Of a DNA stretch of 64,000 nucleotides, positions 9,401 to 18,924 are shown in pieces; position 1 is the stretch's first letter, and each line of letters opens with the position of its first letter. Made by a program: the position numbers and the translations under genes. This DNA is from Cladocopium goreaui (Eukaryota > Sar > Dinophyceae > Suessiales > Symbiodiniaceae), in assembly GCA_947184155.2 (NCBI GenBank), contig CAMXCT020006646.1:297183-361182 (forward strand), written 5' to 3'. The notes below the pieces were generated by a model. The model saw only the letters and a list, made by a program, of their open reading frames with translations, had not been told where the DNA came from and did not search any database.

Positions 9401-12400
9401 CAAGGTAGACCAAGTTCCATCGCGTTGGTTGTTGCTGACAGGCTTGATGTGCGTTCATTCATCACGATGATGGGTTACAGTGAGATTTGTTCGCCTGAGT
9501 ATGAACAGAACGAATGTTTAATGTGGATGGGCAATATTGCGATTCACCAAGATCAAGTCATCAATGTCAGGTTGGGAAATGCTTTCAAACTTCTGGTTAG
9601 AAGAGGTATCCGGGTCAGCGTTCAAGAACTGCTGTCAATGCCAGATCATCGGCTCCGAAGTGAACTGCAATCGGCAATTGGTGGTTGTATTTTTCGCAGA
9701 CCCAACACTCAAGGTTTCCCATCAGATGCGAATGCGTTGAACAATCCTGTTTCTCATCAGAGTGTGTCGCAACAGTCTTCTGATGACTACCCACCTGAAT
9801 GGTTGAATGCGCTACAGGAATGCTTTGACCGTTATGCGGTTGAACAAGTTGCTGATGAGGGCAGAGCCATTTATGTCTTGGTGTGGTTTCTGAATGGAGG
9901 TTCTTTTCTGAGGAACGAATCACCTCGGGTTGTGAGGCTGGATGCTGACAATCGTTGGTGGCGAACTGAGCTGCTGTTCCCCTGGAGGGACCAATTTGCA
10001 AGAGGTTATCAGGCAGATCTGCATTTCGTTGATCCTATTCCTGTTTCCGAACCATGGCAATCGCACTCGGCTCATGTCATTGTGACGCAAGCACTGCCCA
10101 GCGAACATGTTCCAGTGGTCGTGTCTGTTGTTGAGAGGGGCACTCAAGCAGATACCTCCAGTCATGTAGCGCTAGTTGTTAATCAATTCTCTAGTGCACA
10201 GAACATTGCTGACAGATTCGAACTCATCAGATCAAGGCATGTGGCTTATACTGTCACTCGAGGCAGAAATGTGTTTCCTGAGGATCTCACTGTTAGGTTG
10301 GGTCCTGGAGACGGACTCGTATTGCGCGTCATGTCCGACAGTGAAAGACCACGTCACTCTGATTCGGTTGCGGAACAGATCAGCCACTCTGTTCAGGTTG
10401 ATAATAGCAACCTCCATGAGGAAAATCCTGCTCCCCATGATGGAGAGGACCTAGAGGATGCCTTTCTAATGCAGGCCTTTCAAAATGTTCATGCACCCCA
10501 TATGTCAAATGCAGACAGTGAAGTCAGTCAACATGGCACCATATGTGCTTTGGGATTTCCGGAAGAAAGACATGAAGAGGCGGATGCCTTTCAGTTTAAT
10601 CCTGCCGCACCAGCATTCATGCCGAGTGCAGTCGTTCTCCCGGCCTGGGCGCAGGTTATCGAAGATATTTATCATGATTGGGATGTTCATGCCTTTGCGT
10701 GGCAGGGAGAAGCACGAGCCACACATTTCATGACATGGTACCTGGCCCCAGGGATAAATAGAATCCAATGCCTGTACGGTAGGAAGATTGCACTTTATGC
10801 CGATTTTTGGAATTGGAGAGAACAGTTTCGAGCAAAATGGATCGACGAGATTGATCCTGGTGCTGATCTGGAAGTAGTGTATGTTTCACCTCCTCCTACA
10901 CAGTTGGAAGCAGGTGTGGTGGGTCACATCATTTTGCTCCAACACAATTCAGCTGAATTGTCCTCGGTTCTGCTTTCCGTGTACGATCCAGCAATCAATG
11001 CCAGATATCCGTTCAAGACTGCTCATGCCTTCGCTGAACAGCTCCAGTTTCAAGATGTGTTGACTCGAATAGGGTATGCCACTGAATGTCTCAACCTGGC
11101 ACAATGTCATTTTCGCCTTCGTGGACAAACCTTTGTAGCAAATCAATACATTCGAGCGACTGATGGGGATGCCATTGATTTATTGGTGCAGCGTGTTGCA
11201 GTGCCTGTCAACTGGAATCCTCCAATTGTGCCTCACGCGCCAGGAGCAGAAGGACTGGCCCTTTTTCAAAAGAGGTGCAAGATTGTGCGTACTCAAAGGT
11301 CTGAAGATGAAGGTCTGGCAGGAAAGAACTCTGTGCTCAAAGCGACCGTCTCGCTGGTTGATTCAATTGGTCCTCAGAATGAAGACATTGTTTCGATCCC
11401 CTTTACGCTTGCAGCCATCTTTCAGCAGTCAGCGGCCCAAGCACAAGACCTGGTCATCTCTGTTTGGGAAATGCATGAATCTGTTGACGTCGAGATGTGT
11501 CCCAAATCATGCTTTGAAAAAGACAGATCAAGGGGTGAATTTTGCAAAAAGCATTCGCTGATTAAGCAGTGTTCGGATCTCTACCCGGTAAAGTTCACAC
11601 GCACTCATTGGAACATTGGGGAAGATAGATGGCATGTGGGTTCCTTCAGGGCTCCTGACCCACATTCCGCAGTTGTTGCATGTGTCGAGTACGCCTCCTC
11701 TGGAGCTGTTGCCACAGCCCATACTGTTCCTCGACTGTGCAAGACCGACTTCCTCAGATCGATGCTACACATTCGGTTTGGTACGTTGATACGGCTGAAT
11801 GGGCAATTTGTTGGTGAAGATGCCCAATTTGAGCATGGTGACCTGCTTGAGTATCATGTGGGTCATCAGCACACATCAGCCATTGACAGAAGATGTGGAA
11901 AGGTCCAAATCTGTTTGGACGCGGTAATCGAAAGAGTCTTACCGAGGTTTGATTATGATGCCGACGCTACTGAAGTGCTCCCCTTTCCGTCGGTTAGGCA
12001 CGAGCTAAGCAATGAGGATGCTTGGACTTTTCACATGATTCCAGAAGGGACTCCGCTCCACAGAGATACATATGAAGCGCTCCACTGTCAAAGTAGGTCT
12101 AGGAACTTGCCTACACAGAAATATGAACTTTACATAGATGGGGCTACTTCCAACGGTTTGTCTGCATGGGCAGTAGTCGCCGTATGTGTTTCCGGTGACG
12201 AACGAAGTCTCCTCGGGTGTGTTGCAGGTCTCACTGAGATCAACCAAAGTTCCCCTCGATGGATAGGAGCAGAAAATCACACAAACATTGATGCGGAATT
12301 ATCAGCAATGGCCGTTGCGACAGCATTTGCTTATTTTGCCGCTGGTGAAGTTCATGTTACTGTTCGACCAGATTTAGCTCTTAGCCAACAATTCCTGAAC

Positions 12401-15400
12401 ATGCAAAGCACAACACGTCAGTCTAGTACCCTTGCGAAAGTCATTCATGTCTTGGGACAGGCAAAGCCCAGCAACGTTGATGTTCAGGAGGTTAGAGCAC
12501 ATCGTGGTGATCCATGGAATGAACTCGCCGATGCCATAGCCAAACATGTTGCTGTCACTGGAATTGACGTTGGCTCTACCCCTTGGCGGCTCTTGAACCA
12601 GATTGCGACCTCTCCATCGACCATCAAGTGGGAATGGCTTCGACATGAGCCTCCCTCATTTTGCCAAGCTATGCCAACATTGCATGGTAATGCGGTTTGG
12701 CAACCGCTGCCTTCAGTGAAGCAGATTCAAGTCAAAGTCACAGGCCCAGATCCACAATCTCATCGTGTAGGCTTCTCGTTCAGAATGGCAACTTACAATG
12801 GACTGGCTCTCAATGATGATGGTGAACAGTCCCCTTGTCCCAATGGTCGAGTCCCAAGGATTGACATACAGTTTCACCATGCGAAGCTTGCATTGATAGG
12901 TATCCAAGAAGCTCGAACACCGGCAGGATGTAGAGTCTCCGAGAATTATCGCATTTTCTCCTCAGGGTATCAATCATGTGGCAAGGCAAAACACTTTGGT
13001 TGTGAATTGTGGATTCATAAATCACTTCCATTTTGTACACTTCCTGATGGGAGGAAGATTGGTCTTAGAGACTGCAAGGTTACCATAGTTGAAAAGGATG
13101 CTCGCCTCCTCATTGCTCACTTGGAAGGTCCTATCGACATCATGGTAGTAGTTGCACATGCTCCATGCGTTTCTGCAGGTAGGCCAATCAGCCAAGTCAG
13201 TCAGTGGTGGCATTCCTTGACCCGGAGGTTGAGTGTCGTTCCAAAGGGCAACATGGTGGTTCTCATTGACGCCAATGCACCGCTGGCGGATAGTGAGACG
13301 AAGTTTTTTGGGCGGCACCAGGCAGAACACATGAACCCTCAGGGTGTTGAATTTCAAGATTTCCTTGTTGCCAATGAGTTATATGCACCAGCCACGTTTG
13401 CAGGGCACTCTGGCATTGGAGCCACATGGAGACATCCCCGTGGTGACAAACTTCGCAGGGATTACGTGTTGCTTGGGCATTCCCTGTTTTCAGTTTGTAC
13501 ACAGTCAGCTGTCCTCTCAGATTTCGATGGTGGTTTCTCACATGCCGATCATTGCCCTGCTATGTGCGTACTTGATGGCTTCATGACAATTGGCGATGAA
13601 GGCAGGCAACTCAAATGGGATTTCAATAAGATTCAGGATATTGATGCTCGTAAAGCCTTTATGCAATCTCTTGAAACGCTTCCAATACCCACTTGGTCAG
13701 TATCTGTCGATGATCACTCAAGCATTCTTGAAACCAACTTGCTACAGCTTGCACAACAGCATTTTGGCCGGCGCAAGAATGAAAAGCCTAGGGCACTTCG
13801 GCAGGCCACTCTCAATGGAATCCAGTTGAAAAGGCAGATGCTTGACATGATGAGAAAGCAGGACTTTGATGATCCGCTTCTTCACGATGAAATGAAAACC
13901 ATTGAGAGCATTGTCCGTCCCATGATTTTGCATGACCAAAAGCAGTGGTATGCTGACTGGCTGGATGGCATCAATGAGGCAGGTGCACAGCACGACACTG
14001 CAATGGTCTACAAGAAACTGCAACGCCTTGGCCGTCGCAAGAAGAGTTTAGAAAAAGGCCCCAGGCCACTGCCCCGACTAAGAGTTGTGGATGATAAATT
14101 TGCGCAGACCTTTGAGGAGTGTCAGGAAACCTGGAAAAGGCAGTTTGCATTGACGGAGGCTGGTGTCCCAGTAACTGATGCACAATTGGTGCAGCTGCAT
14201 CAGCAACCAGTTGCCCCTTGCCTACGTGATGCTAAACACTGCCCGGATCCATGCGAAGTCCTATCCATTATCAGGAAATGCAAGAATGGGAAGGTCCCAG
14301 GACCAGGCCAGCTTCCTGTTGATATCCTGAAAGCTGGAGGGGCTCCGATGGCCAAACTCCTTACACCGTTGTTGGTTAAGGCGTCATGGCACATGAGAGA
14401 ACCGCTCAAATGGAAAGGAGGATTGCTTATTCCACTTTTCAAAGGAAAAGGCTCCCCTGCTGAGCCGTCGGCCTACAGATCCATTTTCTTGTCTGATATA
14501 TGTGCAAAAATACATCACTCTCACATGAGGTCGGCCTTGGCGGATGTTTGGAGTCAAGAAGATGATCTGATTCAGATGGGAGGCAAAAAAGGATGTTCGA
14601 CTGACGTTGCACACCATTTCCTACATGCACATTTATCGTGGTCAAGAGCCCAAAATGTGTCCTGTGGTATACTTTTCGTAGACCTCCAGGCAGCCTTTTA
14701 CTCGATTCTCAGATCCTCACTGTTTCCAGGTGAATTCCACGATGATGAGATTTGTTTTGCGATGAAACAATTGGGTATTACCCCAAAGGATTGGCAAGAT
14801 ATCAAGAGTTGTATCACCCAAGATAATGCGACCGATGGAGTCGAGGCTCATTCGGCTGGCATACTCCGTGATATGTTCTCAGGCACTCACTTCATGATGC
14901 ACGGATTGAGTGACAAAATTGCCACAATGCGAGGCACACGTCCTGGTGATCCAGTTGCTGACATTCTTTTCAACATGGCGTTTAGACTTGTGGTTCTGGA
15001 TGCCAGAAGGAAGATTCAGATGGCCACGGGGGTTCCCTGGTTTGGCTCTCCAAAGTCAGCGGATGACATCACAAGTGGTGTACCCATTCCAGTAAGGGGT
15101 TTTGCCGAGATTACCTTTGTTGATGACATTGCATATGCCATTCATTCCAGCAATGCAGAAGATCTTGTATCTTCGTTGCAGATCACGGCTTCTTGTTTAC
15201 ATGATGCAGCTTCTGATCGTGGACTAGGAATCAATTATCAGGCAGGGAAAACAGAAGCTATTCTCAAACTTGCCGGAACTAAGGCAAAATCTGTCAAGCA
15301 CAAAGTCTGGCATGAGTGTGGTGGCTTCTTGCCGGTGGTTACTGAACATGGTACCCAACAACTACGGCTTGTCCATTCCTACAAACATTTGGGGTCTTAC

Positions 15401-17557
15401 GTTCAGGATCATGCAGTGGTGCAGAAGGACGTTAGACACAGAATATCTCAAGCCAGAAAGGCTTATGGACAACTTAGTCGTCAGTTTTACAACAAGAAGA
15501 ATGTCAGTGACCACACCAAGAGTTCTGTATTCTCAGCCCTAGTGATGTCTCGATTGTCTTACAACGTGCACACATGGTCGTGGGTTACAGATGCAGACAT
15601 TGAATGTTGGGAAAATGGTATCAAGGCACAGGTGGCGGCTCTTGCCAAACACAAATTCCGACCTATCCCTTCGTTTCAGTTTTCCACTGCTGAGCTTTGT
15701 GCTCTAGCTGGTATATTCAGTCCAGCTGACGTCCTGCATGCAAACAGATTGAGGTATGTGCGAAGAGCCATTCATACAGCACCGACCGCATTGTGGGGAT
15801 TGCTGCATGACAATCCACACAGCAACTCTTGGTTGCCGAGGCTGTTAGAGTCATATCAATGGCTTCGGCAGCATCTCCGACCAGGCTTGTTGCCGACATG
15901 CCGAGATGCCAACGAGCTCTTACAGGTGATTGCTATCAATCAAAGGTGGTATGGGCATGTGAAGACTGCCCTTAAATCGTCCTTACAGTACTATCAAGCC
16001 AAGGCACAGGGCAAAGTTTGGACGAGCCGCCTCCAATACCAGATTGCCAGGTTTGCGACAGTCTCAGTGCCGGAGGTCAGCAGAGCAGAAAAGAGGTGGA
16101 AATGCAATCTTTGCAACGACACCTTTGACACCAAGAAGGCATTGTCAGTCCATGCAAGGCACAAACATCAGTATCGCACAGTCTTGAAGTACTATGTCCT
16201 TGGGGATGAATGCCTGGCATGTGGCAAAAAATTCTTCGACCGTGTGCGGTTGCTTGCGCATGTTGGCAATGCACAGAAGTGTAAGGACACGTATTATGCA
16301 TGCTTCGTCCCTGCCACTGAGGAAACAGTTGAACAGATCGAAGCTGAAGAGAGAGATCGGGCCAGAGATCTCAAATCACAAGGATGGCATGCGTCTAAAG
16401 CCTTTCTCCCAATGACCAGAGCTCAGGGGCCACTGTTACCCGAGCGTGGAACAGATGGAGCGATAGCGATGAGAGCCAAATGGCAGAATCGCGTTCTGGA
16501 TGTTGGTCGAGCCTTTGAGGGTTTAGACGGATTTTGCGAGCAAAGTTCTGGAGATCTTTCAGATGAGACTGAGTTTATACCGTTTCTTTTGCAAACCAAT
16601 GGTGGAAGGTCGCGAGGTGAAGCTGGCATCTTTCAACAATTTGGTCTGGCTGCGGAGACAGCAAGATTGCATATCAAGGGATTCTTGTTTGTCCATTTTT
16701 TCAGCGGTTTTCGGCGGCCGGGTGATCTGCAGGATTGCATTGAGAGCCACGATGTCGTCGGTACAGACCATATTTTTTGCCTGTCCATAGACCTATGTTT
16801 GGCAAAAGAACACTCAGATCTTACAGATGATCATACAAAGCAGTTCTGGATTGAGAAAATGAAGAGCGGCCAAGTCATTGGCATCGGTGGGGGTCCAAGT
16901 TGCGAAACATGGTCCGCCGCCCGCCATGCGGACAATGGACCGCCTCCTGTTCGCTCTTTTGACTGCCCCTGGGGAATGCCAGGGCTCAGTGCCAAGCAAT
17001 GGATGCAGGTGCTGACAGGCACGAAACTTATCCAGTTCCTGATCGACCTCCTTGCTCTTGCTGCACAGCTTGGACTGTGCGGATTCCTCGAACATCCGCA
17101 ATACCCAGTATGGCTCATGCGGCAGAAACCAGCATCTATATGGACATTGACTGCTCTGAGGATGCTCGCCAGACTGGAGTGTTTTCAAATTTGCTCATTT
17201 GACCAATGTGTGTATGGCTTGAATGCAACCAAACCAACTACATTGATGCTGTTGAGGATGAGCACTTTTAAGGATATCACGTTCACCAGAGGATTGCGAG
17301 GGAGGTGCCCGCATCATTCAGGCCATCGACCATTGCAGGGAATTCAGAGCGATGGCACTTTCGCTACGGCCAGGGCTAAGATTTACCCTGCTGCCATGAA
17401 CCAAGCTATCGCGATTGCAGTGTCCAGGTTTTTGACAGACCGCCAGCTGAAATCTGATTGGCGCATGTTGCCGGAGGACCTGCAAAAATTAACATGTACA
17501 GAATTTGTCGATGAGGATGTTGTTCAGCCAGATTTCCATCGACTGCACTGCAGGTAG
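6449..17557 (+). CDS. Retrotransposon ORF2: RNase H - APE endonuclease - reverse transcriptase - zinc fingers - methyltransferase-like
   Basis: About 3,700 residues from the first in-frame Met after ORF1 (6,449). The frame is open from 4,742, so -1 frameshifting from ORF1 is also possible; no canonical slippery heptamer was seen. In order: about 7,400-11,250, at least five divergent copies of a Trp-rich module; 12,120-12,560, RNase H with D (12,137), E (12,296), D (12,371) and D (12,530); 12,787-13,600, APE endonuclease motifs ATYNG, IQEAR, LIDANA, RRDYVLL, DHCPA; 14,100-15,400, RT motifs GKVPGPGQLP, FVDLQAAF, RGTRPGDPVADILF, FVDDIAYA; 16,096-16,270, a C2H2 finger (C-x2-C-x12-H-x4-H) and a second C-x2-C-x12-H-x6-C finger; 16,686-17,420, a region resembling C5 DNA methyltransferases (VHFFSGFRRPGDL, GGGPSCETWSAAR with Cys at 16,901, GFLEHPQYPVW, YGLNATKPTTLML). 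All expected catalytic residues of RNase H, EN and RT are present. RNase H upstream of EN is unusual. The methyltransferase assignment is by motif only. Confidence 0.85.
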   Translation: MCAASTEELSDQTADASFQWRQFIASISRTGLPSAVQSAWVLRWNCICQDFQDIVTHLSPECSGASSPDQAVYDDYLSIDFKSQFKEAIAHENNVCSVAALSARQSHVLHSNIPSNCPKPIYGNPNSIPLSTRKLPSCLGKSRTPCSRSNTVQFDQNVLLHIGLDDEIEMAAVNLHHDALQGWQEKPWTRKPKRIANKRGKRRQVRCSHTLSAQVDDPTNAFDPYRNHDSQHHDSDMISSLEQTGLVTHYSDENALMQTPKQFVVSFKNEPIDRSNIDFVHAFHEGYVYQGEGGSDSQPDSPQHSEGYSPSEGPESPDAGPPTDENDRQDVMLYHLQDHPIRALISWSNYEDMMTEIAHHFALVRNALVDAYEVVVSPPDLEPEVTPIIVHVINDFPLHLGGRLVLLDIEYHGHRIETHFQSGPIISRQVLPISRHVNRNELLACAKIERYCRAENGRCLVFINSRRWPDYDVDRKTIAHGDYIKISVPPSERFACSTEQIAEMTQRGFTDQQILDEMVNDEAVSDVSPEMLNDDEVRLLATSTPIDGDVAHLMQFTSSSNSDQPVSRSSNSRESSESIIPLDWFIDLQRIVSPLEQCGADIDQEVLFSVYTWMVDHQDEKICKEPKIVVLGGDPSEWEDDVRQPWQHLLTPQEHVFIDIAAPTARRSHLEEHVAHLILTRRHSSRSSVLISIEFVDDDAPSVIVRFAAVLPTECTLAEVISTIPLLTAFSLNPVEWIAPRMQDNHQSFHTWSGMGLIVKIFPHTEGISIEEDADEQSLVQLHIDGGTDAFPEGRDSMSKSLVQSVFFCGNELHSKTLPFQRRIDDPYGGTFQFSLTEEFIRYVQAVGSQIEGNGPIIQMPDGLQDQPIWIQDLWEKWTETLAETGGNLDDGLRVETWFSNPRRWSRCANSRLVVLSRHFHHWERELLAAWPEKADLALPTQFAIVFPTPEDADRNAQEQLIIEQQSEPFSRSVVATLYDTNWDQGRPSSIALVVADRLDVRSFITMMGYSEICSPEYEQNECLMWMGNIAIHQDQVINVRLGNAFKLLVRRGIRVSVQELLSMPDHRLRSELQSAIGGCIFRRPNTQGFPSDANALNNPVSHQSVSQQSSDDYPPEWLNALQECFDRYAVEQVADEGRAIYVLVWFLNGGSFLRNESPRVVRLDADNRWWRTELLFPWRDQFARGYQADLHFVDPIPVSEPWQSHSAHVIVTQALPSEHVPVVVSVVERGTQADTSSHVALVVNQFSSAQNIADRFELIRSRHVAYTVTRGRNVFPEDLTVRLGPGDGLVLRVMSDSERPRHSDSVAEQISHSVQVDNSNLHEENPAPHDGEDLEDAFLMQAFQNVHAPHMSNADSEVSQHGTICALGFPEERHEEADAFQFNPAAPAFMPSAVVLPAWAQVIEDIYHDWDVHAFAWQGEARATHFMTWYLAPGINRIQCLYGRKIALYADFWNWREQFRAKWIDEIDPGADLEVVYVSPPPTQLEAGVVGHIILLQHNSAELSSVLLSVYDPAINARYPFKTAHAFAEQLQFQDVLTRIGYATECLNLAQCHFRLRGQTFVANQYIRATDGDAIDLLVQRVAVPVNWNPPIVPHAPGAEGLALFQKRCKIVRTQRSEDEGLAGKNSVLKATVSLVDSIGPQNEDIVSIPFTLAAIFQQSAAQAQDLVISVWEMHESVDVEMCPKSCFEKDRSRGEFCKKHSLIKQCSDLYPVKFTRTHWNIGEDRWHVGSFRAPDPHSAVVACVEYASSGAVATAHTVPRLCKTDFLRSMLHIRFGTLIRLNGQFVGEDAQFEHGDLLEYHVGHQHTSAIDRRCGKVQICLDAVIERVLPRFDYDADATEVLPFPSVRHELSNEDAWTFHMIPEGTPLHRDTYEALHCQSRSRNLPTQKYELYIDGATSNGLSAWAVVAVCVSGDERSLLGCVAGLTEINQSSPRWIGAENHTNIDAELSAMAVATAFAYFAAGEVHVTVRPDLALSQQFLNMQSTTRQSSTLAKVIHVLGQAKPSNVDVQEVRAHRGDPWNELADAIAKHVAVTGIDVGSTPWRLLNQIATSPSTIKWEWLRHEPPSFCQAMPTLHGNAVWQPLPSVKQIQVKVTGPDPQSHRVGFSFRMATYNGLALNDDGEQSPCPNGRVPRIDIQFHHAKLALIGIQEARTPAGCRVSENYRIFSSGYQSCGKAKHFGCELWIHKSLPFCTLPDGRKIGLRDCKVTIVEKDARLLIAHLEGPIDIMVVVAHAPCVSAGRPISQVSQWWHSLTRRLSVVPKGNMVVLIDANAPLADSETKFFGRHQAEHMNPQGVEFQDFLVANELYAPATFAGHSGIGATWRHPRGDKLRRDYVLLGHSLFSVCTQSAVLSDFDGGFSHADHCPAMCVLDGFMTIGDEGRQLKWDFNKIQDIDARKAFMQSLETLPIPTWSVSVDDHSSILETNLLQLAQQHFGRRKNEKPRALRQATLNGIQLKRQMLDMMRKQDFDDPLLHDEMKTIESIVRPMILHDQKQWYADWLDGINEAGAQHDTAMVYKKLQRLGRRKKSLEKGPRPLPRLRVVDDKFAQTFEECQETWKRQFALTEAGVPVTDAQLVQLHQQPVAPCLRDAKHCPDPCEVLSIIRKCKNGKVPGPGQLPVDILKAGGAPMAKLLTPLLVKASWHMREPLKWKGGLLIPLFKGKGSPAEPSAYRSIFLSDICAKIHHSHMRSALADVWSQEDDLIQMGGKKGCSTDVAHHFLHAHLSWSRAQNVSCGILFVDLQAAFYSILRSSLFPGEFHDDEICFAMKQLGITPKDWQDIKSCITQDNATDGVEAHSAGILRDMFSGTHFMMHGLSDKIATMRGTRPGDPVADILFNMAFRLVVLDARRKIQMATGVPWFGSPKSADDITSGVPIPVRGFAEITFVDDIAYAIHSSNAEDLVSSLQITASCLHDAASDRGLGINYQAGKTEAILKLAGTKAKSVKHKVWHECGGFLPVVTEHGTQQLRLVHSYKHLGSYVQDHAVVQKDVRHRISQARKAYGQLSRQFYNKKNVSDHTKSSVFSALVMSRLSYNVHTWSWVTDADIECWENGIKAQVAALAKHKFRPIPSFQFSTAELCALAGIFSPADVLHANRLRYVRRAIHTAPTALWGLLHDNPHSNSWLPRLLESYQWLRQHLRPGLLPTCRDANELLQVIAINQRWYGHVKTALKSSLQYYQAKAQGKVWTSRLQYQIARFATVSVPEVSRAEKRWKCNLCNDTFDTKKALSVHARHKHQYRTVLKYYVLGDECLACGKKFFDRVRLLAHVGNAQKCKDTYYACFVPATEETVEQIEAEERDRARDLKSQGWHASKAFLPMTRAQGPLLPERGTDGAIAMRAKWQNRVLDVGRAFEGLDGFCEQSSGDLSDETEFIPFLLQTNGGRSRGEAGIFQQFGLAAETARLHIKGFLFVHFFSGFRRPGDLQDCIESHDVVGTDHIFCLSIDLCLAKEHSDLTDDHTKQFWIEKMKSGQVIGIGGGPSCETWSAARHADNGPPPVRSFDCPWGMPGLSAKQWMQVLTGTKLIQFLIDLLALAAQLGLCGFLEHPQYPVWLMRQKPASIWTLTALRMLARLECFQICSFDQCVYGLNATKPTTLMLLRMSTFKDITFTRGLRGRCPHHSGHRPLQGIQSDGTFATARAKIYPAAMNQAIAIAVSRFLTDRQLKSDWRMLPEDLQKLTCTEFVDEDVVQPDFHRLHCR

Positions 17558-17598
17558 GCCAAGCGTTGATCAACGCAGTATCAGCAAAGTGACAAAAA

Positions 17599-17608
17599 GG
17601 TTTATACC
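17599..17608. repeat. Target-site duplication, right copy
   Basis: GGTTTATACC, identical to 4,367-4,376. It follows the terminal GACAAAAA of the LINE-like element. Confidence 0.75.
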
Positions 17609-18047
17609 GCTCCACATATGGTGATCACTTTGGGACGGCTTATCATTGGGATTTATTGGACCAGTGTACCACATTAAACACCCCCAGAGATCATGGTCAA
17701 TCAGAATCTACACATAATTGAAACCATAAAATGGGGAGGTGTTTAATATTACGGGATGGGATTAGTTGCAAGAAATAATAGGGATGCCATTGGAATATAC
17801 ATATATCATCATATATCATATATATATATATAGTAGGCATGTATGTATTTATAGTGTTTTATATTTTTGTATTATTTTCATTTTTTACATGTGGAAAATT
17901 ACAATTCATGGAAACATACAACTTGACATGATATTCGGGTGTGTCAGAAAATTGGTGATTTAATCCGCACAAACTGTCATCTTAATACAACCATGATGAT
18001 CAACCATGGGGCCCATTGGGGCGCCTTATTTTCAGACAAACCCAAGT
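17609..18047. other. Non-coding stretch
   Basis: AT-rich with a short (AT)n run near 17,816. Apart from the family E element at 17,673-17,747, nothing recognised. Confidence 0.5.
17673..17747. mobile_element. MITE-like element, family E, copy 1
   Basis: Inverted ends ATTAAACACCCCC and GGGGAGGTGTTTAAT about 75 bp apart. A second copy with the same ends is at 18,925-19,005. Confidence 0.55.
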
Positions 18048-18153
18048 CTGGTTGGTGGTTTGGAACATGAATTTGATGCCTTTCCATATATTGGGCATAG
18101 TAATCCCAACTGACTTTCTTATTTTTCAGAGGGGGAGGTCAACCACCAACCAG
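18048..18153. mobile_element. MITE-like element, family C, copy 1
   Basis: Ends CTGGTTGGTGGTTTGG and GTCAACCACCAACCAG. The interior TTTCCATATATTGGG ... AATCCCAACTGAC ... TTTTTCAGAGGGGG is shared with copies at 26,476, 36,702 and 48,765. Confidence 0.75.
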
Positions 18154-18330
18154 AAGTTGGGTTGTAAGTTGAAAGTTCATCGGAGAATTGGTGGACAATT
18201 GGACAGTGGTTTTCAGCAACACCCATTTCACCATCAAATGATCTGGGATGTTTGGTGGCCTTGGTTTCCAATACCCGCTGAAATTTTCTGTGGATCTAAA
18301 AGGTAGACAAACACGGAAGTGTCCATGGCT

Positions 18331-18469
18331 TACCCTCCGGTAATCAAACATCGTGATGGAAAACCCACCATTTAAGGATGATTTTCGATTAAACAACCCT
18401 TGTATATCCATGTATATCCTTCTATAATATAGGAGATTTCCCATTGCAACGTTTGATTTCCAGAGGGTA
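18331..18469. mobile_element. MITE-like element, family B-like
   Basis: Ends TACCCTCCGGTAATCAAACAT and ACGTTTGATTTCCAGAGGGTA. It belongs to a subgroup (also 24,848 and 37,911) whose inner end is AATCAAACAT rather than AAACTAACAT. Confidence 0.6.
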
Positions 18470-18924
18470 CTCGTACCTCACAAGTAAGGTTGAAATCTCC
18501 CATTGGTTGTTTGACGGTGGATGTTGAAACTTTTTGGTCGATGGCTGTTTTTTTTGAAGAACCCGGTATGTCCATGAACACCGTTAACATTAATTTTCAA
18601 TTTGTGTTGGTTAAGCCACATCAAGTCACCATTGGTCGAATGTCCGGTTAAATCACATTAAGTCGCCATTGTTTGTTGGTTCAATCAAATTAAATCACCA
18701 TTGTATCGCCATTCTTGTTGGTTGAATGAATCACATTGCATCACAAGTTTTTCTTGCTTACTTTCCCATTAATACCAAATTTCGATCGGCAAAATAACAA
18801 ATTCAGCATTGCATCACCCATTCCCATCCCATCAAATCCATTCATATCCTATTAAAACCAATTATATCAAATTATATCACCATGAATGATGGAATAACCA
18901 TGAATAATTAACCCCCATCTCCCT
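18470..18924. other. Non-coding stretch
   Basis: AT-rich with irregularly repeated AATCACATT/ATCACCATT phrases. No reading frame or structured element recognised. Confidence 0.45.

Larger units (their letters stand above)
4377..17598 (+). mobile_element. Full-length LINE-like non-LTR retrotransposon
   Basis: A 13.2-kb element with no long terminal repeats. It has a 5' leader of about 770 nt, ORF1 (5,145-6,356), a very long ORF2 ending at 17,557 and a 41-nt 3' end finishing GACAAAAA. It is bounded by the 10-bp direct repeat GGTTTATACC. Non-LTR class follows from the linked APE-type endonuclease and reverse transcriptase. ORF2 has no stop and its catalytic motifs are intact, so the copy looks young and possibly competent. 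It lies just downstream of a family B element in what appears to be a host intron. No short A-tail is visible beyond five A's. Confidence 0.85.
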
